Source of the DNA: Andalucia godoyi
Taxonomy: Eukaryota; Discoba; Jakobea; Jakobida; Andaluciidae
Assembly (NCBI GenBank): GCA_009859145.1
Contig: VRVR01000030.1
Span: 115,097-179,096, forward strand
Reading direction: 5' to 3'
Length of the DNA: 64,000 nucleotides
Positions 36,278-46,269 of this stretch are shown piece after piece. A program made the position numbers and the translations under genes. Position 1 is the stretch's first letter; each line of letters starts with the position of its first letter. Below the pieces are notes generated by a model that saw only the letters and a program-made list of their open reading frames with translations, was not told the origin of the DNA and made no database searches.

Positions 36278-39010
36278 TTACTTGGTGCCGAATTCCGCAG
36301 GAACATGCACAGAGTTGATCTTCCACACCTCTTTTGCATATTCGTGGATCGTACGATCCGACGAGAACTTTCCGGAACGCACCGAGGAAAGGATGGATCG
36401 TCGGTTCCATTCATATCGATCGAGATAAACACGGTCAACCTCAGACTGCTGCTCGAGATACGATGCAAAGTCGGCTTGGACCAGATAAAAGTCGTTGGGA
36501 GACGTGATGGAATCAATCACGGGGACAAAGAGTTCCGCAGGACCGAAAACTCCTCGGTCGATCAGCGCCAGAACGCGCTGAAGTCGCGGGTGCTTGGGAA
36601 TTTCGTTTCTGCGCATCTTATCGCGGACATCCTGAATTTCATGCGCCTTGGCACCAAACACAAACATGTTCTCTGCACCAATTTCCTCGCGGATTTCCAC
36701 ATTGGCACCATCAAGGGTTCCGATAATCAAAGATCCGTTCATGGAAAACTTCATATTGGAAGTTCCCGATGCTTCGGTTCCCGCAGTCGAGATGTGCTGA
36801 GACAGCTCGGCAGCTGGGATCATGACTTCGGCAACAGACACATTGTAGTTCGGAATGAAAAACACCTGCAAGAGGCCGCGGCAGTCTGGGTCGTCATTGA
36901 CAACCTGCGCAACTGCGTTGATCAGTTTGATGATGCGCTTCGCCATTGCATATCCTGGCGCAGCTTTTCCACCAAAGAAAATGGTGCGCGGAACAATCTT
37001 GTCTAGGGACAGTCCAGACGATCCCAGCGGCAAGGCGTCCACAGACGACTCCAGCGCAGACGAGTTTGCAGAGCCGCTGCTGCCCGATCGGTCCCGCTTC
37101 AGAGACTTGATGCGGTCATAACGCTCAATAACCGAAAGAATATTCAACAGTTGACGCTTGTACTCGTGAATACGCTTAATGTGCATGTCGAACAAGGAGT
37201 CCGGATTGACATCCAGCACAAAATGCTTCTTCATGTACGTCGCGAGGCGGACTTTGTTGTGACGCTTCACCATCTCCCATTCCATCTGGAAATCCGGGTT
37301 TTCGGCCTCTCCTTGGAGTCGCTTCAGCAACGAAACATCCGTAATCCACTTGCGACGGAGCTCTGTGGGCAACCACGAGTCAAAGATCTGAGCGATACCC
37401 GGGTTCGACCAGGCAATCCAACGGCGAGGTGTGACGCCATTCGTCTTGCAATTGAACTTTGCCGGCCACATTTCATAAAAGTACCGGAAAACGCTCTTCT
37501 TCAGGATATCTGTATGGATCTCTGCAACACCGTTCACCGAGAAAGAGCCGACAATGGCAAGATTGGCCATGCGCACGGAGCGATGGAAGCCTTCCTCAAT
37601 GACAGACATCGATCGGCGACGCTCCACATCTTCCGGCCAGATCCGATCGACCTCTTGCAAGAATCGCCAGTTGATATCGTAGATGATCTCCAGGTGTCGT
37701 GGCAACAGGCGACCGATCAGATCCACCGACCAGCGCTCGAGTGCCTCTGGCAGCACAGTATGGTTGGTGAATGCAAAGCATCGGCGGGTAATGTCCCACG
37801 CGGTCTCAAACACCAGCTTCTCTTCATCAATCAACAAACGCATCATCTCCACAACAGAGATGGTCGGGTGAGTATCATTCAAGTGGATCACCACCTTGTC
37901 TGGAAGCGTCGTCCATGGCTCCGATGTACGCTTGAAACGTCGGAGAATGTCTTGCAGCGTTGCAGAAGAAAAGAAGAACTGCTGGCGGAGACGGAGCTCC
38001 TTCCCAGCGTCTGTCGAGTCATTTGGATACAGCACTGCCGTGATGTTCTCTGAGCGCTGCTTGGACTCGATGGCGGAGAAGTAGTTACCCTGGTTGAATG
38101 AGGACAGATCAAACTCCCGATCGGGGCGGGCGGCCCACAGACGAATGTTCGAGCATGTTTTGGTTCCAAAGCCCGGAACAGGAATGTCGTACGCAACCGC
38201 AAACACGGATTCTCCCGAATCCCAACGCTTGCGAACTGACCCGTCTGCAGGATCAGTGTAATCAACCACGGAGCCGTAGAAACCAACCGGATAGTTGATA
38301 TCCAAGCGCTGAATCTCCCAAGCATTTCCATGCGTGAGCCAGTAATCGGGGTGCTCGGTCTGGAAGCCGTTACGGATCTGCTGCTCAAACATTCCGTACT
38401 GGTACCGCAGACCATATCCCCACACCGGATAGTCCAACGTGGCACACGAATCCATAAAACACGCAGCCAGACGCCCGAGCCCTCCGTTGCCCAATGCAGC
38501 ATCACGCTCGTTTTCAAAGAGGTCTTCCAGCTTGTATCCAAGATCCAGCAGCGCACGCTCGTACGCACCGTCAAGACCCATGTTCATAATCGTGTTCTGC
38601 AACGACCGTCCAAGCAGAAACTCCATGCTCATATAGTATGCACGACGCACGTTCTTCTCGATCATGTAGCCCTGGGTTGCATTCCAGCGTTCGACAAGTC
38701 GGTCATGCAGAGAATACGACGTTGCGAGGTACGTAGAATGCTGGTCAACGTTGAATTTCGTGCGTCCAAGCGTAAACTTCAAATGATGCGCGACTTGTTC
38801 TTCAATAGCTGCAGGATCCACCGGAATCGACTCGGAGAACATCTTCAAAAGTTTCTCGGACGGCTTGTCATAATGTCTCGAAAGCAGGTTGTGACCTCCA
38901 GGCCCAAAGGTACGACCATGGTAGTTCTTGTGCGTAAGCCCGGGAACAAATCCTTCGGGATACCCACTCGGCGACATTGACTGGCGCGGAAGCGAAACTG
39001 GTGTCTCCAT
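36278..39010 (-). CDS. Glycogen/starch phosphorylase
   Basis: 910 residues from ATG 39010; the frame upstream has no ATG. It matches alpha-glucan phosphorylases end to end: YMSMEFLLGRSLQNTIMN, LGNGGLGRLAACFMDS, YGLRYQYGMFEQ, VIHLNDTHPTISVVEMMRLL, TNGVTPRRWIAWSNP, MHIKRIHEYKRQLLN, FGGKAAPGYAMAK and the pyridoxal-phosphate site EASGTSNMKFSMNG. It releases glucose-1-phosphate from glycogen. A 70-residue N-terminal extension precedes the core; an insert of about 30 Ser/Gly-rich residues (RSGSSGSANSSALESS) follows RIHEYKRQLL...SL. It probably serves cytosolic glycogen use; no targeting sequence seen. Confidence 0.96.
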   Translation of the reverse strand: METPVSLPRQSMSPSGYPEGFVPGLTHKNYHGRTFGPGGHNLLSRHYDKPSEKLLKMFSESIPVDPAAIEEQVAHHLKFTLGRTKFNVDQHSTYLATSYSLHDRLVERWNATQGYMIEKNVRRAYYMSMEFLLGRSLQNTIMNMGLDGAYERALLDLGYKLEDLFENERDAALGNGGLGRLAACFMDSCATLDYPVWGYGLRYQYGMFEQQIRNGFQTEHPDYWLTHGNAWEIQRLDINYPVGFYGSVVDYTDPADGSVRKRWDSGESVFAVAYDIPVPGFGTKTCSNIRLWAARPDREFDLSSFNQGNYFSAIESKQRSENITAVLYPNDSTDAGKELRLRQQFFFSSATLQDILRRFKRTSEPWTTLPDKVVIHLNDTHPTISVVEMMRLLIDEEKLVFETAWDITRRCFAFTNHTVLPEALERWSVDLIGRLLPRHLEIIYDINWRFLQEVDRIWPEDVERRRSMSVIEEGFHRSVRMANLAIVGSFSVNGVAEIHTDILKKSVFRYFYEMWPAKFNCKTNGVTPRRWIAWSNPGIAQIFDSWLPTELRRKWITDVSLLKRLQGEAENPDFQMEWEMVKRHNKVRLATYMKKHFVLDVNPDSLFDMHIKRIHEYKRQLLNILSVIERYDRIKSLKRDRSGSSGSANSSALESSVDALPLGSSGLSLDKIVPRTIFFGGKAAPGYAMAKRIIKLINAVAQVVNDDPDCRGLLQVFFIPNYNVSVAEVMIPAAELSQHISTAGTEASGTSNMKFSMNGSLIIGTLDGANVEIREEIGAENMFVFGAKAHEIQDVRDKMRRNEIPKHPRLQRVLALIDRGVFGPAELFVPVIDSITSPNDFYLVQADFASYLEQQSEVDRVYLDRYEWNRRSILSSVRSGKFSSDRTIHEYAKEVWKINSVHVPAEFGTK

Positions 39011-39320
39011 TGTCGTGTCTTTTGTCTTGTCAAAAATGAATTCCGTGAACAACAGAACAGGACACAGCAACTTTAAAATGAAAGAAATGAAAGAAATGAA
39101 GAAGAAAGACGAGAGAAGCGGCGCAACGAGAAGGAGAGATAGCCAAGCAAAACCACCAAATGAAGAGAAAGAAGATTGAGCAATTAGGCAGAAAAGTAAT
39201 TGAATAATTTAAAAAAAACAAAAAACAAAAACGGGACACATCACACACGTCACATTAGACCAAAATGGGGGAACTTGGGAGGAATCAGACACTCTTCGGA
39301 AAGTGCGTGTTGCGTACAAG
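39011..39320. other. Divergent intergenic region
   Basis: 310 bases, A-rich with GAAATGAAA repeats near 39078-39100. No gene recognised. Confidence 0.45.
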
Positions 39321-39617
39321 ATGAGCGTGCAAGATGAGGAGGCCAAGTTCAAGAGTTTGGTATTTCAAGTTTCCCAAAAGTGCAACCTGGTTGTTCCAGG
39401 AATTCACCCACCATTGATGCGAGTTGACATATCCGTAAAATACAGCCGATCGTCCTGGAACAACACTCGTAAGCAGAAACTTTGGTGGACGTTTTTCTGC
39501 GTGTGTGTGTGTGTGTGTGTGTGTGCAAGATGCAGTGCTATTTACAAAGGGCCAATCGACAACGACACTGCGGAAACTTTGCAGTGGAATGCGGAGGGCT
39601 CGGAGAATAAATATTAG
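39321..39617 (+). CDS. Small hypothetical protein interrupted by a (GT)n tract
   Basis: ATG 39321 opens a frame that reads MSVQDEEAKFKSLVFQVSQK and continues to SRSSWNN, crosses a (GT)n tract at 39500-39525 (poly Cys-Val, unlikely to be coding) and ends AETLQWNAEGSENKY. The GT tract probably sits in an intron, as in the radical-SAM-like gene, but the donor C|GTAAGC (phase 1) does not join in frame with this last segment, so the structure is unresolved. The stop TAG overlaps the stop of the opposite gene by three bases. No family recognised. Confidence 0.3.
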   Translation: MSVQDEEAKFKSLVFQVSQKCNLVVPGIHPPLMRVDISVKYSRSSWNNTRKQKLWWTFFCVCVCVCVCARCSAIYKGPIDNDTAETLQWNAEGSENKY

Positions 39618-41599
39618 ACGTCGTCATCATCGACGTCGAGAGCAGCGTGAACTTGAGCAGGAGGACGACGTTGATCGTCAGAGACAGTCATGTTTGAAAA
39701 TGCTGCAGGACGCCATATCTGGAGGGCAGACGATTCTGGAAGATGTATTGCTTTCACGTCGGAGGTCTTTTTTGCATTAGATTGGGAACCGTGGTCTTCC
39801 TCCGCAGGCTCACCGGCCGGCTTTGGGACAGAGGCATCCGAAAACAGTCGCTCATAATCGCCGTGGGACAATACAAGGTCGGACACGGAAAGCACAAGAT
39901 CCAATTCTTGACACGGATGGAAGGACACGTCTTCCACCCCAATCCGATGCCCTTCATGTGAGAACGTGCAATACGGAGGCACATAGTAGTAAGGGTATTC
40001 TTGGTTTCTCGACGATGAGGACCCCGTGCGATTCACACCAGAGAACATGGCATACGTCCGAGAAGAAGAGGCAGCAGCACCAACAGAGACTTCCGATACA
40101 TCGGCCCTTCCTTCCGACGAATTCCACGATGACAAATTGTACATCCGAACGGGACCACGTTGTTCCGAAGCCATGAGCACATGCTGATTATGAGGATGGA
40201 AGTGCAAATGCGTGATCGCAGACTCGGCGCCGAACAACGTCACGGCGCCCTTCAGCGTACTCCTGAACGTCGACTCCTTTGAAGAATCCTCGGACGACGC
40301 GTCCATAATGGACGACAAATGCATGGCAGCTGAATCCCATTTAACGTAGCGATCATCAAGAACCATGACGGTTCCTTTGCGGCTGGTGCCGACCCTCGAA
40401 GATTGTCGTTTTGCTCTTGGCTTGTCAGTTTCTTTCCCGTTGTTGGCATCACCGTTGGACTTGGCGTCTGTTTTTCCTCTGGATGCAGCCCGGCTTGGAG
40501 TGTCCGCTGTTTGTGAATTCGTACTAGCAGAGGCCACAGTGGACGCATTTGTATATGACCCAAAGCCCAGGGCAATTCGATGCGGATCCATCGGACATTG
40601 GGCAATGCAATTGAGAGGCTCGTTAAAGTACCAGCTGGAAACGGACGTGCGCTGACGGGTGTCCCACTTTGCAACCGCACCGGACATGTCAATGGAAATC
40701 AGCGTATGGGGGTCGTGCGGACAGAACGATACCGCAGAAATATTCGACGAGACATGGATATCGGAAGTAAACGAACTTGTAATGGCGACCTTTCCACCAC
40801 TGGACGGAAGTTTCCACACAAACGGGTACGGATCGTCTCCACCACCAGCTGCTTCCAAATTGGAAAACGAAGTCAGCGACGGCGAGTACTGCCCAGAAAT
40901 ATTGCAGCGTACATCGTACGTCCACCATTTTGTCAATGAAATATTCTTCACGTCCAGTGTAGACGAAGACGACGATGTGACGCCGCCGGCAATGGACGGA
41001 ACGAGTTCCCATTCACGGTCCATATTCCATCGAACAGAAGTGCCAGTTTCTTTTCTGGAGTACACCTTGACGACGCATCCAGATTCCGAAGCACACAGGA
41101 ATCCAAACGACTGGGTCTCGGGATTCCGCTGGGGCTCCGCCACGGCAAACATTTTGAAAAATGAGATGGGTGCACTGAACCGATGATCAACGTGCGCATT
41201 CATATGATCATACAATCGACACCCTCCTTTCGCATACAACGATTGTTGGAGATCGGGAAAGTCTTTCCAGCACAATGCCGACGACACCCCGCGAACCGGG
41301 GCCAGCGACTCGCAAAGATAGACAGTTGGTCCGCATACAATTGCAAAATGCGTCGAAATCGAGAATTTATCGTGCTGCCAATAGTATGGAGCAAATTGTG
41401 CAAAGGAGATCGCAGGCTGCACGCACCAATGGTCGAGCCAGTCATACAATATCACTGAGCGATTCTTCCAGAGTGAGTACCGACGGTGCGAAATCGGGTC
41501 GTGGACTTTTAGTTCCGACGTCTGGGAACCCGACGATTGGTTTTGTTTCGGCGGTATCTTTGGCGTTCCAAATAGACAACAAGAAAAATCAATAGCAAA
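39614..41599 (-). CDS. WD40-repeat protein, N-terminal exon not found
   Basis: The frame is open from 41599 to a TAA at 39614, but has no ATG before residue 85 of the portion starting at 41455, so a first exon or unusual start is missing; candidate acceptors are CAAAG|ATA and CCCAG|ACG between 41,515 and 41,560. WD-type strands are visible: ISAVSFCPHDPHTLISIDMSGAVAKWDTR, CIAQCPMDPHRIALGFG, ITHLHFHPHNQHVLMASEQRGPVRMYN and VEDVSFHPCQELDLVLSVSD. A Ser/Lys-rich insert (about 330-375) and an acidic C-terminus (DVDDDDV) are present. Role unknown; probably a scaffold. Confidence 0.6.
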   Translation of the reverse strand, partial: FAIDFSCCLFGTPKIPPKQNQSSGSQTSELKVHDPISHRRYSLWKNRSVILYDWLDHWCVQPAISFAQFAPYYWQHDKFSISTHFAIVCGPTVYLCESLAPVRGVSSALCWKDFPDLQQSLYAKGGCRLYDHMNAHVDHRFSAPISFFKMFAVAEPQRNPETQSFGFLCASESGCVVKVYSRKETGTSVRWNMDREWELVPSIAGGVTSSSSSTLDVKNISLTKWWTYDVRCNISGQYSPSLTSFSNLEAAGGGDDPYPFVWKLPSSGGKVAITSSFTSDIHVSSNISAVSFCPHDPHTLISIDMSGAVAKWDTRQRTSVSSWYFNEPLNCIAQCPMDPHRIALGFGSYTNASTVASASTNSQTADTPSRAASRGKTDAKSNGDANNGKETDKPRAKRQSSRVGTSRKGTVMVLDDRYVKWDSAAMHLSSIMDASSEDSSKESTFRSTLKGAVTLFGAESAITHLHFHPHNQHVLMASEQRGPVRMYNLSSWNSSEGRADVSEVSVGAAASSSRTYAMFSGVNRTGSSSSRNQEYPYYYVPPYCTFSHEGHRIGVEDVSFHPCQELDLVLSVSDLVLSHGDYERLFSDASVPKPAGEPAEEDHGSQSNAKKTSDVKAIHLPESSALQIWRPAAFSNMTVSDDQRRPPAQVHAALDVDDDDV

Positions 41600-42828
41600 T
41601 CAAACACCCCAACGACAAGCACAAGTTCACAACCAAATCACACAAAGAAGCAATGAGGAAAAAACCGAACTGCGCAAAAAAATAATAATTAATGAAGCAA
41701 AGCAAAGCAAAGCTGGGGAAAATGCTTTCCTGCGAGATTGGCTGAGGCTCGTCGCTCGTTTTCGCAAAAAGTCGTGTCTCAGACTATCCGACTTTGCATC
41801 TACGGATGCTTATTTGTCGATGCCCAACCACTTCATAGTCCATGCAGGTCGACGTAAGGTCCACATCGTGTTGGCGTACGTTGTATTATGAATATAAGTA
41901 TGTGCTTTCTTCTCCTCCATCATTCATTCATCAGGGAATTTCATATCTGACGGGGGAAAAAAAGAGGATGTAAATCGTGCGACGAGTACAGAATGTGCGT
42001 TTAGAAATGTCGTGAGTTATTGGAGACAGTAAGCCGTGATAAACTCTTCAATTTTTTAATTTTTTTTTTAATTTCTTAATAAAAAAAGAAAAAAAAAGAG
42101 AGTTTCGGGCCTGCGGTACTATGATCTCACAGTCGTTTAGCGTCTTGTCTCGCGTTTGATAAATTCGGCTTTCGCCAAACCTGCAAATCCCAAGAAGACC
42201 ACAGAGATAACCCCTGCATACGGTCCACAACACAGAATTTATCTGAAGTGCCTGGAATTCACGACAAGACTTTCAAGAAAAGAGAGGAGAAGAAGAAGAA
42301 CAACAACAACAACAAAAGAACTGAGGAAAAAGAAACCAAAAACGCGAAAAGAAATGGCGGGCCACACGTTTTCTTTCGATGCAGGATTAGAAATGCACGC
42401 TAAATACTCCGTGGCTACTTGAGTTTTGTGCACAAAATGCCCCAGACCGTGTGCACCTTGAGAATAGATAAAAGGCCACACTGGATTTCTTTTCCCTTCT
42501 CGTTTTCATTATCATTTTAAACCTCCTTTTTCCTTGATTTTCTTTTCTTCTTTTTCCTTTACTGCTGTTTGGTTCTTCTTGTTTAATGTTCATGGCTTGA
42601 AACGTAGTAATCGTGCTTATCATCATTATCAACAACAATAGCAACAGCAATAACAACAACAACCGCACCGCATTAGTAACCACGTCGATAAGAACGCCGA
42701 ATAGAAGAAGCAATTTTTTGTGTGCTTACTGTCCCTATTGGAATCTGAGTGTGTTCGTGTTTTGAGATTATTATTTTTTAATTGAGTATCCCTTTGATTT
42801 TTTGATTTTCTGAGGGAGACAAATCATA
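41600..42828. other. Long intergenic region
   Basis: 1.2 kb between divergent genes. It has T/A tracts (42050-42095), an (AAC)n run near 42300-42316 and (CAA)n near 42630-42665. A minus-strand frame at 42123-42237 encodes PYAGVISVVFLGFAGLAKA, like the end of a tiny membrane protein, but lacks a start. No firm gene. Confidence 0.5.
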
Positions 42829-44403
42829 ATGATGGGGAAAAGGCTGCAGATTTCAGTCGCGTTGTTCTCGTTGGTGTCTCTCAGTGCTGTTGTTTATGGA
42901 TCTGTAATGCGGACCTTGAGCAGTGCGCTCGGTCCGATGGGTCTGGAGTTCCGAGAGCTCGAAGTTGCAAATGAATGGAGGCTTTATCCGCTGCTAAACG
43001 AGTATTCTGCCAGCCGGGATTTCAAGTACTTTTATGCAGAGTTGGACCGCGCGTGTCCTTTTTGGGTCCAGGATGTAATGTGCATGTCAAATCCCAACCT
43101 TGGGCTCTCTGCGTGTTCCGTGTGTCCGTGTGAGGATGGCGAATTCCCAAAGGATGAATACGAAGATCCCAAAGTCGATAGATCAATTCTGTTGAGCTCG
43201 TTGAACCAGCAACAATCGCAACAATCGCAACAGCAACAGGCGCAGCAGGGAAGTCCGCCACAGGAAATTCAAACAACGGACCCAAACACGTACCCTACAA
43301 GAACCTCGGAAGATTTGGCATGGGTAACGGAGTCCATGAATCCGAATTGCGTTGCAGCCACTTCGGCAGCTCCTGCTTCTTTTGCAGCGGCGTTCGGTAC
43401 CGCTGGTACGGTGCCGACTGCCACAAAGGGCGTGTGGCTGGATCTGACACGCAACTTGGAGTCAAACACAGGATTTGCTGGAGGAGACGCACGACGAGTT
43501 TGGTATGCGATCTACGCGGAAAATTGCGCTGCATGTGGCGACGAGACATTTTTGAAGCTAGTCTCGGGCCTTCATCATTCAATCACGATTCAGATTGCTC
43601 GAAATTATGCTGCACGCGAAACCGTGGAGGCTGCGCTGCTGGCCGGGCCAAAGACGGAGAAGAAGAAGAATGGCGCCTCCGCTCCAGTCTTGGCTCCCAA
43701 CAGTGCTCCCACAGAGAACTTGTTCGAGGACCTTATGCTCGGCTCGTACTGGGGATACTTTTTGCCTTCAAAGAAACTGTATGTTGACCGTATCCAGCCG
43801 TTCCCCGATCGCTTGCAGAATCTGCTGTTCACGTACGCGTTCGTGCTTCGTGCTATTGACAAACTTGTTCAAATGACTCGTGAAAATCCACACGTCAATC
43901 CGAAGCTTTTCGGTTATTCTGGTGCTCGAATCGCCGCCTTAGAGACGATTTCTGATGCAATTCCCGAAACGCTGCGCGCGTATTCTTTCAGGCTCAACGA
44001 AACCAATGTGGACAGAATGCGCTACCATTTCCGCAACATCACTGACATCATGGACTGTGTCGCCTGTGAAAAGTGCAAGTTGTGGGGGAAGCTTCAGTTC
44101 CTGGGGCTTGGTACTGCGCTGCGGATCATGACTTTCCCATACAGTCCCGGAAAGGACAAGAACGGAATCGCGGCGCCGTGTCTTTCGGTCAATGAACTTG
44201 TTGCGCTGTTGAATATTGCTAGAAAACTCGCAGACTCGGTCGAGTCTGTCCGTCTGATGGACGAGTATCTTGTGCAGGAAGCGACATCTGGGTACGTCTT
44301 TTTTGCCATGCTTGCCAGCTCCTTCGTTGTTGTACTCTATGTTCTGGTGCGCTGCGTCTTGTGCTGTCGACCAAAATCAAAGTCCAAGACCAAGAAATTG
44401 TGA
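42829..44403 (+). CDS. ERO1: ERO1-like endoplasmic reticulum thiol oxidase with C-terminal membrane anchor
   Basis: 524 residues. A signal peptide (MMGKRLQISVALFSLVSLSAVVYG) leads in. ERO1 marks: CPFWVQDVMC (Cys76, Cys85) with the shuttle cysteines CSVCPC (96-101), VWLDLTRNLESNTGFAGGDA, VWYAIYAENC, SGLHHSITIQIARNY for FAD binding, and NITDIMDCVACEKCKLWGKL with the active-site CxxC near 413-416. It oxidises PDI using O2. Two low-complexity inserts occur: a Gln-rich stretch (about 127-145) and an Ala-rich one. Unlike human ERO1, the C-terminus has a strong transmembrane helix (about 490-512, FFAMLASSFVVVLYVLV) and a basic tail ending KSKTKKL, so the enzyme is probably anchored in the ER membrane. 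Confidence 0.95.
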   Translation: MMGKRLQISVALFSLVSLSAVVYGSVMRTLSSALGPMGLEFRELEVANEWRLYPLLNEYSASRDFKYFYAELDRACPFWVQDVMCMSNPNLGLSACSVCPCEDGEFPKDEYEDPKVDRSILLSSLNQQQSQQSQQQQAQQGSPPQEIQTTDPNTYPTRTSEDLAWVTESMNPNCVAATSAAPASFAAAFGTAGTVPTATKGVWLDLTRNLESNTGFAGGDARRVWYAIYAENCAACGDETFLKLVSGLHHSITIQIARNYAARETVEAALLAGPKTEKKKNGASAPVLAPNSAPTENLFEDLMLGSYWGYFLPSKKLYVDRIQPFPDRLQNLLFTYAFVLRAIDKLVQMTRENPHVNPKLFGYSGARIAALETISDAIPETLRAYSFRLNETNVDRMRYHFRNITDIMDCVACEKCKLWGKLQFLGLGTALRIMTFPYSPGKDKNGIAAPCLSVNELVALLNIARKLADSVESVRLMDEYLVQEATSGYVFFAMLASSFVVVLYVLVRCVLCCRPKSKSKTKKL

Positions 44404-44679
44404 TGATGCACGCTCATAGGGCATTTTCCACTGCCCGTCTCTGTCTGTGGGACAACACCTCGCGGCAAAAGCCAGTTCGCACGGAAGCAGCAGCGCTAAT
44501 TATTTAATTAAAAAATATAGGATATTGAATGATTATATCTATATATACATCTATATATACATATTTTCTACTTCGCCGATTGTTGCTTCTGACCTTCCTT
44601 CTGTTCTGTCTTTTTACTGCTGTTCCGAAATTACATGGATGGATTTTGGCAGACCGATAGGTGGCTGGGGACACGGATA
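44404..44679. other. Convergent 3' region
   Basis: Short AT-rich gap with a TATATCTATATATACATC repeat near 44533-44572 between two convergent genes. Confidence 0.5.
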
Positions 44680-46269
44680 TTAAAGCTGCTCCCGACGACG
44701 AGACTCGGAGTTCAAGCGATGGACATAATCCACCGATGGCGGCTGACCTGCTCCCGACATCATTCCTGCGCTCGGATTCTTGAATTCGGATCCTTGCGGA
44801 ATGATTTCCGATCCTTCTGTCAGACCAAAGTCATCGGGAGTGATCGGGTCTGGGCGACCAGAGTCATTCTGAAGGACTGCAGGTCCGCCTCGCGATGGCA
44901 TCGAAGAACCCTTGCTCGCGTATCCAGGCGTGCCGTGCATCGCAAACGCTCCGCTCGAGTCTGAGCGGAACGACTGCTGGTCTGTTTCATTGTTTGTGGA
45001 CGGCGACGTTGAAATGAGCGTTGCAGGCACGCGGAATGACGACGCGGGCGACGCACCTACGATGTTCAGACCCTTTTCATTGCGCATGGACATCTGGCGC
45101 CTCTCTTGGTCAAAGTAGGCTTGGCCTTTCGAACCCATGGAATCCATTCGGCGGATGTCTTGCAGCAGAACGTCCGAGACATCGTCCTGCAGGCCAGGGA
45201 AGAAAATCGTGTTGTACGACGCAGGACTGAGGAACCGCAGCGGCAGATCCAATTTCAGATTGTTTCCCCAGGTTGCATCAAATGACAGGTGAAGAACATA
45301 CTCGACGCTGAACGTCGAGCAGCGATTCACAGTCACTGCGTCTGGAGGAGTAGGAACCTCCAACAGTATGTGGCGCTTCGAAAACGGGAGAATTGCGTGA
45401 TCTTGCGAAGAAAACGTAGTGCGACAAATGGTACGACGCTTCACAAGACGAGAGTTCCAGACCGAAAGATCTTTCGGGAGTGGTTCAAACGACTGGCGGC
45501 GCATACCATCACCATGAAGAATATAGCGCCGTATCTTGCACGATATGTTTGCCAGCTTGTGGTACGTGTCATTCATCACATACAGTATCAAAAACACTGG
45601 CTCTCCAGATGCATAGAAGTCCTTGTTGATGCGCGCCACGACTTGCACTCGATCTCCCGAGATTTCCTTCGAGCTGTACGTAGGCGCTGACGGTCCACGG
45701 ATCGCTTCAGCCTCCGTGCCCGAGAGGTTCTCAACCACATTGATTTCGCGGAATCCAGTAATATTCCGTTCCGGGTGAGTCGCATGCTCCACAGTCACAT
45801 AGATGCGGTACACCATTTGATAGTTCTTCGAGTTGTAGAATGACGTCGGGAGCCCTTCGGGGAGCTCAAAAACGAAAGGAAACACGTGCGTGCCCTTACG
45901 TAACAGATGAGTTTCTTCGTCAAGATACACGCGGTCTTGCAATTCCTGTGCCGACGATTTTTGAGATGGTGATGAGGAAGATGAAAAGGACTCCGCGTCT
46001 TGATTGTGCTGCTCCAAATGCACTCGGGCCTCCTTTGCAGCCTCTTTCGGATCTTTCCAGACCATAATCTCAGGAGAATCGAACAAAAGAGGCTGTTCTT
46101 CACGACTAGACACTTCAAATGCTCTCAGCCGTGCCAGGATGGAACGGGCGCGGTAGTTGTCTGGGCATGAAAACTCGACAAGCCCCGTGCAGTGTTGTCC
46201 CGAGACATAGACCGACTGGTCCAAAATGACGCTCAGTCGTCCAGAGCCAGGTTGTAAAAGTCGCTGCAT
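44680..46269 (-). CDS. Arrestin-domain (alpha-arrestin/ARRDC-like) protein
   Basis: 529 residues. The N-lobe starts LSVILDQSVYVSGQHCTGLVEF, the typical opening strand pair of arrestins (L.V.LD...Y..G..V.G.V); FPFVFELPEGLPTSFY is the alpha-arrestin F.F.LP.GLP.S+ hallmark. The C-lobe contains RINKDFYASGEPVFLILYVMND, matching the second-lobe G..V.....+.N, and ends near LPLRFLS. After residue about 370 the tail is Ser/Gly-rich and disordered. Canonical PPxY motifs for HECT ligases are not evident. Alpha-arrestins work in endocytic sorting of membrane proteins. Confidence 0.85.
   Translation of the reverse strand: MQRLLQPGSGRLSVILDQSVYVSGQHCTGLVEFSCPDNYRARSILARLRAFEVSSREEQPLLFDSPEIMVWKDPKEAAKEARVHLEQHNQDAESFSSSSSPSQKSSAQELQDRVYLDEETHLLRKGTHVFPFVFELPEGLPTSFYNSKNYQMVYRIYVTVEHATHPERNITGFREINVVENLSGTEAEAIRGPSAPTYSSKEISGDRVQVVARINKDFYASGEPVFLILYVMNDTYHKLANISCKIRRYILHGDGMRRQSFEPLPKDLSVWNSRLVKRRTICRTTFSSQDHAILPFSKRHILLEVPTPPDAVTVNRCSTFSVEYVLHLSFDATWGNNLKLDLPLRFLSPASYNTIFFPGLQDDVSDVLLQDIRRMDSMGSKGQAYFDQERRQMSMRNEKGLNIVGASPASSFRVPATLISTSPSTNNETDQQSFRSDSSGAFAMHGTPGYASKGSSMPSRGGPAVLQNDSGRPDPITPDDFGLTEGSEIIPQGSEFKNPSAGMMSGAGQPPSVDYVHRLNSESRRREQL

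Noticed and set aside
36278-39070. Earlier start of glycogen phosphorylase at 39070
   Set aside because: The codon there is TTG; the first ATG is at 39010.
39321-39617. Splicing of the 39.3-kb ORF at C|GTAAGC
   Set aside because: Joined products either change frame to low-quality sequence or lose the plausible C-terminus; left unresolved.
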